NCBI GenBank assembly: GCA_965221135.1
Contig: CBDCRZ010000133.1
Span: 1 to 64,000 of the forward strand
DNA: 64,000 nt
DNA from: Sansalvadorimonas sp965221135
GTDB lineage: Bacteria; Pseudomonadota; Gammaproteobacteria; Pseudomonadales; Endozoicomonadaceae
Direction of reading: 5' to 3'
The position numbers and the translations under genes were made by a program. The notes under the pieces are model-generated. The model searched no databases, was not told the DNA's origin, and saw nothing but the letters and a program-made list of their open reading frames with translations. Each line of letters starts with the position of its first letter. Position 1 is the stretch's first letter. Shown in pieces: positions 23,701 to 33,048 of the stretch.

Positions 23701-23848
23701 GTTTGAGGTACTACGTATTTCCTATATTGAGACTGACTCGGTCGCAGGCCTTGGAACGTTTGTTGATCGGGTGATAAATGCAATGGACGAACAAGAAATG
23801 AGTAGCCAGTATGAAGGCCTGAGAATGAATGATTTGCCAGCCTGGTAA
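20760..23848 (+). pseudogene. RAP/OPR-like repeat protein, unit 7, frameshifted
   Basis: 12 repeats and a RAP domain. A 1-bp deletion near 21512 (GGGGAGCGTGCC for GGGGAGGCGTGCC) in the first repeat stops the frame at 21546-21548. The remaining 761 codons (21563-23848) are open and end in an intact RAP domain. Several repeats have point changes in the core (LAVV, VING, LAMM), showing that cores also drift. If translated from an internal start, the product would lack the signal peptide. Confidence 0.75.
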
Positions 23849-24041
23849 CCTTTCTACCAACCACCTGAACGCCACCATTTCAGGCAATGATTTTTCCTGT
23901 CCGGTTATGCTTTTGGAGGATCATGGTCGGTATATGAGGCGGTTTGCTGATTGTGTATTCCCTTCTCTTTTTGGCCTGTGCCGTCTTGCCATATATCCCG
24001 CCATTGCCTTTACTGCACAGCCTCAACGAACGGGCAAGAGG
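23845..24041 (-). repeat. IS66 right-end remnant, array spacer (7)
   Basis: Standard spacer; carries the stop codon of unit 7. Confidence 0.85.
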
Positions 24042-26615
24042 ATGAGATTTACCGTGAATATTGGTGCTCACTTTTGCAGGAGAGAGTTGTTTTTTATTTG
24101 GTTAATGCTACCGCTGTCAGGGGGCGTGATAGAGAAATGCGCAGCAGCAGATAAAGATACAAAGAAAAGCTGGGCGGCAATTGTAAAGCCTTTACCTGCT
24201 TCCCTGTATCCCGGTCGTACCGGTGTCCGGCCACATGCCTCTCCTGTTCCTGAATCATCAATGCTTCAGTGGCCGCCTGTATTGACCACATCAAAGACCC
24301 ATGCCGAAGTCCCTTCACGACAACAGGAATCGTCTGAGGCTATAGTTCGAACACATCCAAAAAGAAGACCAGACAGAAAGAGACAATATTACCGCAACCC
24401 TTCCGCCGAGCGTTTCGATCAACAGATAGAAGCACTGGCAAACGAAGTGAATCGACTCAAAAAGCAACTTCACGGGCCACATCGGGAAAGCCATAAAACC
24501 GCGCTTTTAGATCTTGCATTCCAGATAACAGAAAGAGATCCGCACCCGCTGCGAGCCAGTCCCAAAGCCCTTGCTCTTTTGGCAAATGCGTTTTCAAAAT
24601 TAGCAAAATATCAAGAAGGCGCCACAGCGTTAGACTGGATAATGAAAGCCGTGATCCACCGCAGTCAAAAACAGCAGCTAACCAAACAGTGCGGATTTAA
24701 AGCCCAAACGCTGGCCATGGTGCTCAATAGCCTGAGTCAGGTCGCCGGTGACAAAGCCGACACGACCCGGAAGGCGCTGGCCAAAGAGGTGGGGAGGCGT
24801 GATTTGACTGACCCCAGGGAGTGGTGGGCCCAGCCTCTGGCCATGGTGACCAATGGCCTGAGTAAGGTGGCCGGTGACGACGCCGACACGACCCGGAAGG
24901 CGCTGGCCAAAGAAGTGGGAAGCCGTGATTTGACCGACACCAAAGAGTGGTCGGCCCAGCATCTGGCCATGGTGACCAATGGCCTGAGTCAGGTGGCGGG
25001 TGACGACGCCGACACGACCCGGAAGGCGCTGGCCAAAGAGGTGGGGAGGCGTGATTTGACTGACCCCAGGGAGTGGTCGGCCCAGCCTCTGGCCATGGTG
25101 ACCAATGGCCTGAGTCAGGTGGCGGGGGACGACGCCGACGCGACCCGGAAGGCGCTGGCCAAAGAAGTCGGGAGGCGTGCCCTTGCCGGAGACCTTAAGT
25201 GCTGGATAGCGCAAGATCTGGCCATGGTGACCAATGGCCTGAGTCAGGTGGCAGGGGACGCCGCCGACACGACCCGGAAGGAGCTGGCCAAAGAAGTGGG
25301 GAGGCGTGCCCTTGCCGGAGACCTTAAGTGCTGGATAGCGCAAGATCTGGCCATGGTGACCAATGGCCTGAGCCAGGTGACGGGGGACGACGCCGACACG
25401 ACCCGGAAGGCGCTGGCCAAAGAGGTGGGGAGGCGTGCCCTTGCCGGGGGCCTTAAGGGCTGGATAGCGCAAGAGCTGGCCATGGTGACCAATGGCCTGA
25501 GCCAGGTGACGGGGGACGACGCCGACACGACCCGGAAGGCGCTGGCCAAAGAGGTGGGAAGCCGTGATTTGACCGACACCAAAGAGTGGTCGGCCCAGCA
25601 TCTGGCCATGGTGACCAATGGCCTGAGCCAGATGGCGGGGGACGACGCCGACACGACCCGGAAGGCGCTGGCCAAAGAGGTGGGGAGGCGTGATTTGACC
25701 GACACCAAAGAGTGGTCGGCCCAGCATCTGGCCATGGTGGCCAGTGGGATGTCTCATTGCTCACACGTCATAGGGGAGGATGTTGTTCAAGCTTCGATTC
25801 AAGCCATTATGAACATATCGCCGACTGAACAGGATATCATTATGGCCCTTTACGCTTTGTGCCGTTTATCTCTGTCAGACGACCAGCTGAAGCTTGGCTA
25901 TTTCCTGGTTAAACGTCTTTGTGATATGACTGGTTTTATTGACACAGGCGGCCCTCTGCAGCATAGCGTCGGCGACTTCTTATGGAACCTGGCCGTTCTG
26001 GATTTATGTGCAAAACAATATCCGCTCGTCAAGGATGATCCTGATACACCCCGTTTCGATATCTTTGTTAAGCCGCTAATGGATATGGAAAATATCAGGG
26101 ACCTTCTTTCACATCACTGGCAAGACAGATTTGCATATATTTACTGGGCAGGCATTTCTAACTTGGAAATTGATGTGTCTCCTGCTCTTTCTGCTCCTGA
26201 AAAAAAGGTGAAAGTCTCAGCATCACAAAACAGAGTGTTCCAGGCTGTTAAAAATGCTTTGCCAAACCAAAATATTGTTATGGAAGTGAATATTGAAGGG
26301 TTCCCCGTTGATATTCTGGTGGGTAAAACCTTGTGTATAGAGGTCGATGGCCCCCATCATTATATTCAGGATGACACAATGGAAAACGATGAGCTTCTTC
26401 TTGCAAAAGAATCTGGAAAAAGAAGAGCGCGAGACCGTTTGATAGATCACATACTCAAAGGCCTGGGGTTTGAGGTGCTACGTATTTCCTATGTTGAGAC
26501 TGACTCGGTCGCAGGCCTTGGAACGTTTGTTGATCGGGTGATAAATGCAATGGACGAACAAGAAATGAGTAGCCAGTATGAAGGCCTGAGAGTGAATGAC
26601 CTGCCAGCCTGGTAA
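24042..26615 (+). CDS. RAP-domain protein with 8 helical repeats, unit 8
   Basis: Intact, 857 aa, the shortest intact member. Signal peptide 1-36, coiled coil ~120-145, 8 repeats plus cap, RAP domain ~754-818. One repeat has the rare GGLKGW variant shared with unit 4. The first repeat has EWWAQ for EWSAQ. With fewer repeats than units 1 and 6, it would recognise a shorter target if repeat number sets RNA length, as in other helical-repeat RNA-binding proteins (inference). Confidence 0.8.
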   Translation: MRFTVNIGAHFCRRELFFIWLMLPLSGGVIEKCAAADKDTKKSWAAIVKPLPASLYPGRTGVRPHASPVPESSMLQWPPVLTTSKTHAEVPSRQQESSEAIVRTHPKRRPDRKRQYYRNPSAERFDQQIEALANEVNRLKKQLHGPHRESHKTALLDLAFQITERDPHPLRASPKALALLANAFSKLAKYQEGATALDWIMKAVIHRSQKQQLTKQCGFKAQTLAMVLNSLSQVAGDKADTTRKALAKEVGRRDLTDPREWWAQPLAMVTNGLSKVAGDDADTTRKALAKEVGSRDLTDTKEWSAQHLAMVTNGLSQVAGDDADTTRKALAKEVGRRDLTDPREWSAQPLAMVTNGLSQVAGDDADATRKALAKEVGRRALAGDLKCWIAQDLAMVTNGLSQVAGDAADTTRKELAKEVGRRALAGDLKCWIAQDLAMVTNGLSQVTGDDADTTRKALAKEVGRRALAGGLKGWIAQELAMVTNGLSQVTGDDADTTRKALAKEVGSRDLTDTKEWSAQHLAMVTNGLSQMAGDDADTTRKALAKEVGRRDLTDTKEWSAQHLAMVASGMSHCSHVIGEDVVQASIQAIMNISPTEQDIIMALYALCRLSLSDDQLKLGYFLVKRLCDMTGFIDTGGPLQHSVGDFLWNLAVLDLCAKQYPLVKDDPDTPRFDIFVKPLMDMENIRDLLSHHWQDRFAYIYWAGISNLEIDVSPALSAPEKKVKVSASQNRVFQAVKNALPNQNIVMEVNIEGFPVDILVGKTLCIEVDGPHHYIQDDTMENDELLLAKESGKRRARDRLIDHILKGLGFEVLRISYVETDSVAGLGTFVDRVINAMDEQEMSSQYEGLRVNDLPAW

Positions 26616-26808
26616 CCTTTCTACCAACCACCTGAACGCCACCATTTCAGGCAATGAATTTTCCTGTCCAGTTATGCTTTTGGAGGATCATGGTCGGTAT
26701 ATGAGGCGGTTTGCTGATTGTGTATTCCCTTCTCTTTTTGGCCTGTGCCGTCTTGCCATATATCCCGCCATTGCCTTTACTGCACAGCCTCAACGAACGG
26801 GCAACAGG
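26612..26808 (-). repeat. IS66 right-end remnant, array spacer (8)
   Basis: Standard spacer with AATGAATTTTCC for AATGATTTTTCC and a C-to-A change in the next few bases; carries the stop codon of unit 8. Confidence 0.85.
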
Positions 26809-29628
26809 ATGAGATTTACCGTGAATATTGGTGCTCACTTTTGCGGGAGAGAATTGTTTTTTATTTGGTTAATGCTACCGCTGTCAGGGGGCGTGATAGA
26901 GAAATGCGCAGCAGCAGATAAAGATACAAAGAAAAGCTGGGCGGCAATAGTAAAGCCTTTACCTGCTTCCCTGTATCCTGGTCGTACCTGTGTCCGGCCA
27001 CATGCCTCTCCTGTTCCTGAATCATCAATGCTTCAGTGGCCGCCTGTATTGACCACATCAAAGACCCATGCCGAAGTCCCTTCACGACAACAGGAATCGT
27101 CTGAGGCTACAGTTCGAACACATCCACAAAGAAGACCAGACAGAAAGAGACAATATTACCGCAACCCTTCCGCCGAGCGTTTCGATCAACAGATAGAAGC
27201 ACTGGCAAACGAAGTGAATCAACTCAAAAAGCAACTTCACGGGCCACATCGGGAGAGCCATAAAACCGCGCTTTTAGATCTTGCATTCCAGATGACAGAA
27301 AGAGATCCGCACCCGCTTCGAGCCAGTCCCAGAGCCCTTGCTCTTTTGGCAAATGCGTTTTCAAAATTAGCAAAATATCAAGAAGGCGCCACAGCGTTAG
27401 ACTGGATAATGAAAGCCGTGATCCACCGCAGTCAAAAACAGCAGCTAACCAAACAGTGCGGATTTAAAGCCCAAACGCTGGCCATGGTGCTCAATAGCCT
27501 GAGTCAGGTCGCCGGTGACAAAGCCGACACGACCCGGAAGGCGCTGGCTAAAGAGGTGGGGAGGCGTGATTTGACTGACCCCAGGGAGTGGTCGGCCCAG
27601 CATCTAGCCATGGTGACCAATGGCCTGAGTCAGGTGACGGGTGACGACGCCGACACGACCCGGAAGGCACTGGTCAAAGAGATGGGGAGGCGTGATTTGA
27701 CTGACACCAGGGAGTGGTCGGCCCAGCATCTGGCCATGGTGACCAATGGCCTGATCCAGGTGACGGGTGACGACGCCGACATGACCCGGAAGGCGCTGGC
27801 CAAAGAGATGGGGAGGCGTGATTTGACCGACACCAAAGAGTGGTCGGCCCAGCATCTGGCCATGGTGACCAGTGGCCTGAGTCAGGTGGCGGGTGAGGAC
27901 GCCGACACGACCCGGAAGGCGCTGGCCAAAGAGGTGGGGAGGCGTGATTTGACTGACCCCAGGGAGTGGTCGGCCCAGCCTCTGGCCATGGTGACCAACG
28001 GCCTGAGTCAGGTGGCGGGTGACGACGCCGACACGACCCGGAAGGCGCTGGCCAAAGAGGTGGGGAGGCGTGATTTGACTGACACCAGGGAGTGGTCGGC
28101 CCAGCATCTGGCCATGGTAACCAATGGCCTGAGTCAGGTGGCGGGGGATGACGCCGACACGACCCGGAAGGGGCTGGCCAAAGAGGTGGGAAGCCGTGAT
28201 TTGACCGACACCAAAGAGTGGTCGGCCCAGCATCTGGCCATGGTGACCAATGGCCTGAGCCAGGTGACGGGGGACGACGCCGACACGACCCGGAAGGCGC
28301 TGGCCAAAGAGGTGGGAAGCCGTGATTTGACCAACACCAAAGAGTGGTCGGCCCAGCCTCTGGCCATGGTGACCAATGGCCTGAGGCAGGTGGAGGGGGA
28401 CGACGCCGACACGACCCGGAAGGCGCTGGCCAAAGAGGTGGGAAGCCGTGATTTGACCGACACCAAAGAGTGGTCGGCCCAGCCTCTGGCCATGGTGACC
28501 AATGGCCTGAGCCAGGTGACGGGGGACGACGCCGGCACGACCCGGAAGGCGCTGGCCAAAGAGGTGGGGAGGCGTGCCTTTGCCGGAGACCTTAAGTGCT
28601 GGTTAGCGCAAGATCTGGCCATGGTGACCAATGGCCTGAGCCCGGTGACGGGGGACGACGCCGACACGACCCGGAAGGCGCTGGCCAAAGAGGTGGGAAG
28701 CCGTGATTTGACTGACACCAGGGAGTGGTCGGCCCAGCCTCTGGCCATGGTGGCCAGTGGGATGTCTCATTGCTCACACGTCATAGGGGAGGATGTTGTT
28801 CAAGCTTCGATTCAAGCCATTATGAACATATCGCCGACTGAACAGAGTATCATTATGGCCCTTGACGCTTTGTGCCGTTTATCTCTGTCAGACGACCAGC
28901 TGAAGCTTGGCTATTTCCTGGTTAAACGTCTTTGTGATATGACTGGTTTTATTGACACAGGCGGCCCTCTACAGCAGAGCGTCGGCGACTTCTTATGGAA
29001 CCTGGCCGTTCTGGATTTATGTGCAAAACAAAATCTGCTCGTCAAGGATGATCCTGATACACCCCGTTTCGATATCTTTGTTAAGCCGCTAATGGATAGG
29101 GAAAATATCAGGGACCTTCTTTCACATCACTGGCAAGACAGATTTGCATATATTTACTGGGCAGGCATTTCTAACTTGGAAATTGATGTGTCTCCTGCTC
29201 TTTCTGCTCCTGAAAAAAAGGTGAAAGTCTCAGCATTACAAAACAGAGTGTTCCAGGCTGTTAAAAATGCTTTGCCAAACCAAAATATTGTTATGGAAGT
29301 GAATATTGAAGGGTTCCCAGTTGATATTCTGGTGGGTAAAACCTTGTGTATAGAGGTCGATGGCCCCCATCATTATATTCAGGATGAAACAATGGAAAAC
29401 GATGAGCTTCTTCTTGCAAAAGAATCTGGAAAAAGAAGAGCGCGAGACCCTTTGATAGATCACATACTCAAAGGCTTGGGGTTTGAGGTGCTACGTATTT
29501 CCTATGTTGAGACTGACTCGGTCGCAGGCCTTGGAACGCTTGTTGATCGGGTGATAAATGCAATGGACGAACAAGAAATGAGTAGCCAGTATGAAGGCCT
29601 GAGAGTGAATGACTTGCCAGCCTGGTAA
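26809..29628 (+). CDS. RAP-domain protein with 10 helical repeats, unit 9
   Basis: Intact, 939 aa. Ten repeats, almost all of the 42-residue (DLTDTKEW or DLTDPREW) type, in contrast with unit 2, where the 43-residue type dominates. RAP domain ~836-900. Unusual repeat variants include GLIQ and TSGL (27720-27900). Signal peptide and linker match unit 6 (CGREL) rather than its neighbour unit 8 (CRREL), so exchange between units is likely. Confidence 0.8.
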   Translation: MRFTVNIGAHFCGRELFFIWLMLPLSGGVIEKCAAADKDTKKSWAAIVKPLPASLYPGRTCVRPHASPVPESSMLQWPPVLTTSKTHAEVPSRQQESSEATVRTHPQRRPDRKRQYYRNPSAERFDQQIEALANEVNQLKKQLHGPHRESHKTALLDLAFQMTERDPHPLRASPRALALLANAFSKLAKYQEGATALDWIMKAVIHRSQKQQLTKQCGFKAQTLAMVLNSLSQVAGDKADTTRKALAKEVGRRDLTDPREWSAQHLAMVTNGLSQVTGDDADTTRKALVKEMGRRDLTDTREWSAQHLAMVTNGLIQVTGDDADMTRKALAKEMGRRDLTDTKEWSAQHLAMVTSGLSQVAGEDADTTRKALAKEVGRRDLTDPREWSAQPLAMVTNGLSQVAGDDADTTRKALAKEVGRRDLTDTREWSAQHLAMVTNGLSQVAGDDADTTRKGLAKEVGSRDLTDTKEWSAQHLAMVTNGLSQVTGDDADTTRKALAKEVGSRDLTNTKEWSAQPLAMVTNGLRQVEGDDADTTRKALAKEVGSRDLTDTKEWSAQPLAMVTNGLSQVTGDDAGTTRKALAKEVGRRAFAGDLKCWLAQDLAMVTNGLSPVTGDDADTTRKALAKEVGSRDLTDTREWSAQPLAMVASGMSHCSHVIGEDVVQASIQAIMNISPTEQSIIMALDALCRLSLSDDQLKLGYFLVKRLCDMTGFIDTGGPLQQSVGDFLWNLAVLDLCAKQNLLVKDDPDTPRFDIFVKPLMDRENIRDLLSHHWQDRFAYIYWAGISNLEIDVSPALSAPEKKVKVSALQNRVFQAVKNALPNQNIVMEVNIEGFPVDILVGKTLCIEVDGPHHYIQDETMENDELLLAKESGKRRARDPLIDHILKGLGFEVLRISYVETDSVAGLGTLVDRVINAMDEQEMSSQYEGLRVNDLPAW

Positions 29629-29821
29629 CCTTTCTACCAGCCACCTGAACGCCACCATTTCAGGCAATGATTTTTCCTGTCCGGTTATGCTTTTGGAGGA
29701 TCATGGTCGGTATATGAGGCGGTTTGCTGATTGTGTATACCCTTCTCTTTTTGGCCTGTGCCGTCTTGCCATATATCCCGCCATTGCCTTTACTGCACAG
29801 CCTCAACGAACGGGCAAGAGG
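29625..29821 (-). repeat. IS66 right-end remnant, array spacer (9)
   Basis: Last copy of the spacer. It carries the stop codon of unit 9 and precedes the truncated tenth unit. Confidence 0.85.
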
Positions 29822-29879
29822 ATGAGATTGACCGTGAATATTGGTGCTCACTTTTGCAGGAGAGAATTGTTTTTTATTT
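29822..29879 (+). pseudogene. RAP/OPR-like protein, unit 10, only the first ~19 codons
   Basis: The signal-peptide start (MRLTVNIGAHFCRRELFFI) is identical to other units, then the sequence changes abruptly at 29880 (ATTTCCTGAATCC instead of ATTTGGTTAATGC), where IS1380-like DNA begins. This is the right edge of the array. Confidence 0.85.
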
Positions 29880-30706
29880 CCTGAATCCGCGACTTCAGAT
29901 CAACAGTAATCTTCTAAAACCCTGACAGCACAGGGGCTGACAGGTAAAATACACCTCTCCCAGGATTTCACCTGCCGGGTGCGTTTTTGTGAAACTGAAA
30001 ATCGAACAGTCTGACACCGAATTCTATACCCCTGTTGCTGGCCTTCATTTCGTGGGGCATGCCATCAACCAGAAAACAACGCTCAGGAAAACACTGCGCA
30101 CTGTTACCAAACGACATGGCATCCCCAATGTTGAACTGATACGCGCCTATACCAGCCTTCTGGCAACAGGCAAGAGTGATTTTGAGGCGATCGAGAATAT
30201 CCGCAATGACGACTGGTTCAAGAACTGCATGGATATTCGGCAAATGCCCTCCGCCAGCCGCTTGCGACAACGGTTTGATGAAGACGCTTCTGCACTGATG
30301 CCTCTGGTCAATGACAGCCTGGCCGAGGTCGTGGTGAACCTGGATGCACCATTAACGGCTCTGCCCAAACGATTGGATAAACAGCAGCACATAGCTCTGG
30401 ATATCGATGTATTTCCCATGGATAACAGTGGCACCAAAAAAGAAGGTGTCGCCTACACCTACAAAGGTCATGACGGTTATGCGCCGATATCCGCTTACCT
30501 TGGGCAGGAAGGCTGGTGTCTTGGTTGTGATCTGCGCACCGGTTCCCAACACTCCCAGAAAGAGTTCATTCCTTTTTTGGCGCAGGTTATTCAGCGAGCT
30601 AAGCGTATCACCCGGGAATCACTATTGCTGAGACTCGACAGTGGCCATGATGCTGAAGACAGCCGCAAGGAAGTGGCCCGTCACGAATCGTCATGACCGC
30701 ATTTCC
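29880..30706 (+). mobile_element. IS1380-family element, 3' part missing
   Basis: Begins CCTGAATCCGCGACTTCAGA exactly where RAP unit 10 is cut, which suits an IS1380 left end. Homology stops around 30706, where the IS110-like element's leader begins. The rest of the IS1380 and its right end were not found after the IS110. Confidence 0.6.
29989..30696 (+). pseudogene. IS1380-type transposase, N-terminal half
   Basis: 235 codons, starting with GTG, compared with about 430-460 for the family. The first DDE-domain Asp is visible in ALDIDVFPMDNSGTKKEG, and a further stretch LLLRLDSGHDA matches the second catalytic Asp region. The reading then runs into unrelated DNA (RKEVARHESS and stop), so the last catalytic residue is missing. 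Confidence 0.75.
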
Positions 30707-30990
30707 GGCCACCCCGCACGATGAAAATAATGCTCTGCCACAATGCATTTGAGGCAGAGCCTGACCGTGGTCGATATTTTTGCAGTGGCTTTAGACCCTG
30801 AACACAAATTGACCTAGGCTGGATCGTTCGCACCCTCGCTTATCTCATGGTTCAGAACTGGCACCACCAGGTTCCATTTCTGGAACATTGAATGCACGGC
30901 AAACAGCCCTTTTCTCCAAGTGAGACTATGGCGGTCCGATCCAGTCCGTCAGGCTCTGCTGTTCCTCCGTGAACGCTTGGAGCATAGATT
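30707..30990 (+). ncRNA. Non-coding left end of IS110-like element, possible bridge-RNA locus
   Basis: About 280 bp without an ORF directly upstream of the IS110-type transposase gene. It contains a clear hairpin: GCTCTGCC at 30732-30739 pairs with GGCAGAGC at 30753-30760. A smaller TTCCATTTCTGGAA palindrome lies near 30870. In IS110-group elements the non-coding end beside the recombinase gene encodes a structured bridge RNA that selects target and donor. Position and folding fit, but the guide loops were not assigned. Alternatively the hairpin could be a simple terminator. Confidence 0.4.
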
Positions 30991-32214
30991 ATGCAACCCA
31001 TTGTGAAAAACTGTGCAGGCATTGATGTCCATAAAATGATGGTCATGGTGGCCGTTCGCAAAGAAATGCCAGAAGGCGATATCCAAGTAATAACCCGTGA
31101 GTTTGGTACCTTCCGGAAGGTTCGGGAATTAATGTGCCAGTTCCTTCAACAACACCAGATCGACCTGGTCGTAATGGAGAGCACGGGTGTTTACTGGAAG
31201 AGTATTTACGCTTCCATCATTGGTCGAGACCTGAACCCCTGGGTGGTGAATGCCCGACATGTTAAGAATGTACCTGGTCGTAAGACAGATACTCTGGACA
31301 GTCAGTGGCTCGCCCACCTTGCCCACTGCGGTCTGGTTCGTCCGAGCTTTGTGCCTCATCCCGATCAGGAACAGTTGCGGTTACTGACTCGTCGGCGGGA
31401 CACACTGGTCAAGCAAATAGCGAATGAGAAAAACCGCCTCCACAAGACACTGGACGACAGTGGCATTCGACTCGGCGGCCTGATCAGCGACATTAACGGC
31501 AAGTCAGGCCAACGTATGGTGAATGCCCTGATTGATGGTGAATCCCTTCAGGATATTATCAAGAAGGCGGACGGTCGACTGAAGGCAGATAGAAAGCAAC
31601 TGATGGCCAGTATGGATGAGAAGCTATCACCTTCACACCTGGTTGTGCTTAAAGATATTCGGGATCACATCAACTTCCTCAGCGAACAGCAGCAGAAGCT
31701 GGACGTCCAGATCCTGAATACAGTTCAACCCTGGAAAGAAGCCTGGCAACTGCTTCAGACTTTACCTGGAGTCAGTGCAATGAGTGCTGCTGCACTGATC
31801 GCAGAAATCGGTGATGACATGAGTCAATTTGGCGGTATGAAGGAAATCGCTTCCTGGGCCGGGCTCTGTCCGGGCAATAATGAAAGCGCTGGAAAGCGTA
31901 AAAGTGGTCGAACCCGAAAAGGGAACAAGATGATCAAAACGACACTGTGCGAAGTGGCGAATGCGGCCATCAAGACCAAGAGCCAGTTCAAAGGTAAATA
32001 TCAGAGTTTGGTGATTCGCAGAGGTCATAAACGAAGTCTGATTGCTATAGCGCATAAACTTATTCGTGTGATTTACACCTTACTCAAGAAACGACAGCCT
32101 TATATTGATCCTGACACTGATTACGAGGGTTTGATGGTCAGGAAGAATGCGTCACGCTGGTTGAACAAGCTGGACGAATACGGTTACTTGGAGCTGGTAC
32201 AGCAACAAGCCTGA
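30991..32214 (+). CDS. IS110-family transposase (DEDD recombinase)
   Basis: Intact, 407 aa, the usual size. The N-terminal RuvC-like DEDD domain shows GIDVHK (first Asp), MESTGVYWK (Glu) and the KTDTLDSQWLA motif. The C-terminal Tnp20 domain shows LQTLPGVSAMSAAALIAEIGD and WAGLCPGNNESAGKRKSG, including the conserved Ser of the family. No long terminal inverted repeats are seen, as expected for IS110. Probably still functional. It sits between a truncated IS1380 and the kfrA-like gene. Confidence 0.93.
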   Translation: MQPIVKNCAGIDVHKMMVMVAVRKEMPEGDIQVITREFGTFRKVRELMCQFLQQHQIDLVVMESTGVYWKSIYASIIGRDLNPWVVNARHVKNVPGRKTDTLDSQWLAHLAHCGLVRPSFVPHPDQEQLRLLTRRRDTLVKQIANEKNRLHKTLDDSGIRLGGLISDINGKSGQRMVNALIDGESLQDIIKKADGRLKADRKQLMASMDEKLSPSHLVVLKDIRDHINFLSEQQQKLDVQILNTVQPWKEAWQLLQTLPGVSAMSAAALIAEIGDDMSQFGGMKEIASWAGLCPGNNESAGKRKSGRTRKGNKMIKTTLCEVANAAIKTKSQFKGKYQSLVIRRGHKRSLIAIAHKLIRVIYTLLKKRQPYIDPDTDYEGLMVRKNASRWLNKLDEYGYLELVQQQA

Positions 32215-32309
32215 GCTTGAGGTTGGCACGGTAGTTCCTTGTTCTGTGCAGGGCGGTTACCTGCGTCCTGAATTCGGGTATTTTCACGGCAAAAAACAAA
32301 CAATAACGA

Positions 32310-32342
32310 TTAATAGTGTAGTGTAATGAATTACACTATTAA
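32310..32342. promoter_or_regulatory. Palindromic operator of the kfrA-like gene
   Basis: TTAATAGTGTA (32310-32320) and its exact reverse complement TACACTATTAA (32332-32342) flank an inner AGTGTAAT/ATTACACT repeat. It lies 34 bp before the ATG of the KfrA-like protein. KfrA-type proteins repress their own promoters through such palindromes, so autoregulation is likely. Confidence 0.65.
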
Positions 32343-32376
32343 TTATTATCAAGCTATCACAACCGAGAAGAAAGCT

Positions 32377-32982
32377 ATGGCCGCTCCCCGCATAACACTG
32401 GAAGACGTGATCCGTACCGCCAACGAGCTGGTCGAAGCCGGTGAGCACCCCAGCGTGTCCACCGTCCGCGAAGCCCTTGGTGGGCGTGGGTCATTCACCA
32501 CCATCACCAAACATCTGCAGGAGTGGCGACTCCAGCAGGAAGAGGTGAACACCAAAGCCGACCTTCCCGAGCGGGTTGAGGCGGCGTACCGCAAAGCGGC
32601 GGCCTTTGCCTGGTCAGAAGCCCGCCGGCAGGCCGGTGAGGAAGTCGCGCTGATCAAAGAGCAGATGGAACAGAAAGAAGCCCGCCTGGTGAAAGACGCT
32701 ACTGAATCCGCCGCTGAGGTGGGTCGTCTGGAAAAGCAGGTGCAGGATCTGGAGCAGAAAGCGGCTAAGACGGACAAAGCCCTCAACGAATTGCGCGAGA
32801 GGGAAGCCCAGGCCAGAGAGGAAGCGTCCCGCCACAAGGCCGAGAACGAGGCCAGCGGCCAGCGTGTTAAGGCCTGTGAGGGAGAGAGAGACAGCCTGAA
32901 GGCCGAGAACAAACAGCTTTTGGTGCAAACCGGCAAGCTTGAGGCGGAGATCCAGTTTATAAAATCTGGGTCTTCTCAATAG
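32377..32982 (+). CDS. KfrA-like DNA-binding protein with long coiled coil
   Basis: 201 aa from the ATG at 32377, chosen because the protein then starts MAAPRITLEDVIRTANEL, as KfrA N-domains do (an in-frame ATG at 32326 lies inside the operator). Residues 1-60 form the helix-turn-helix KfrA_N domain (SVSTVREALGGRGSFTTI). Residues ~75-195 are a heptad-rich coiled coil (Glu/Lys/Ala). KfrA proteins are plasmid-borne, nucleoid-associated stabilisation factors and autorepressors. An isolated copy hints at a former plasmid or integrated element. Confidence 0.8.
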   Translation: MAAPRITLEDVIRTANELVEAGEHPSVSTVREALGGRGSFTTITKHLQEWRLQQEEVNTKADLPERVEAAYRKAAAFAWSEARRQAGEEVALIKEQMEQKEARLVKDATESAAEVGRLEKQVQDLEQKAAKTDKALNELREREAQAREEASRHKAENEASGQRVKACEGERDSLKAENKQLLVQTGKLEAEIQFIKSGSSQ

Positions 32983-32984
32983 AG

Positions 32985-33048
32985 GCTTTTTACCACAGAG
33001 AAGAAAAGCTTTTTACCACAGAGAAGAAAAGCTTTTGAACCACAGAGG
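32985..33048 (+). repeat. 23-bp tandem repeat (2.7 copies)
   Basis: GCTTTTTACCACAGAGAAGA with AAA occurs at 32985-33007 and 33008-33030, and a partial copy ends in CCACAGAGG. It fills the gap between the kfrA-like stop codon and the ISNCY fragment. Confidence 0.8.

Noticed and set aside
53..29879. Regular repeats considered as a CRISPR or satellite array
   Set aside because: The repeats are coding, directly adjacent without unique spacers, and in frame with conserved N- and C-terminal domains.
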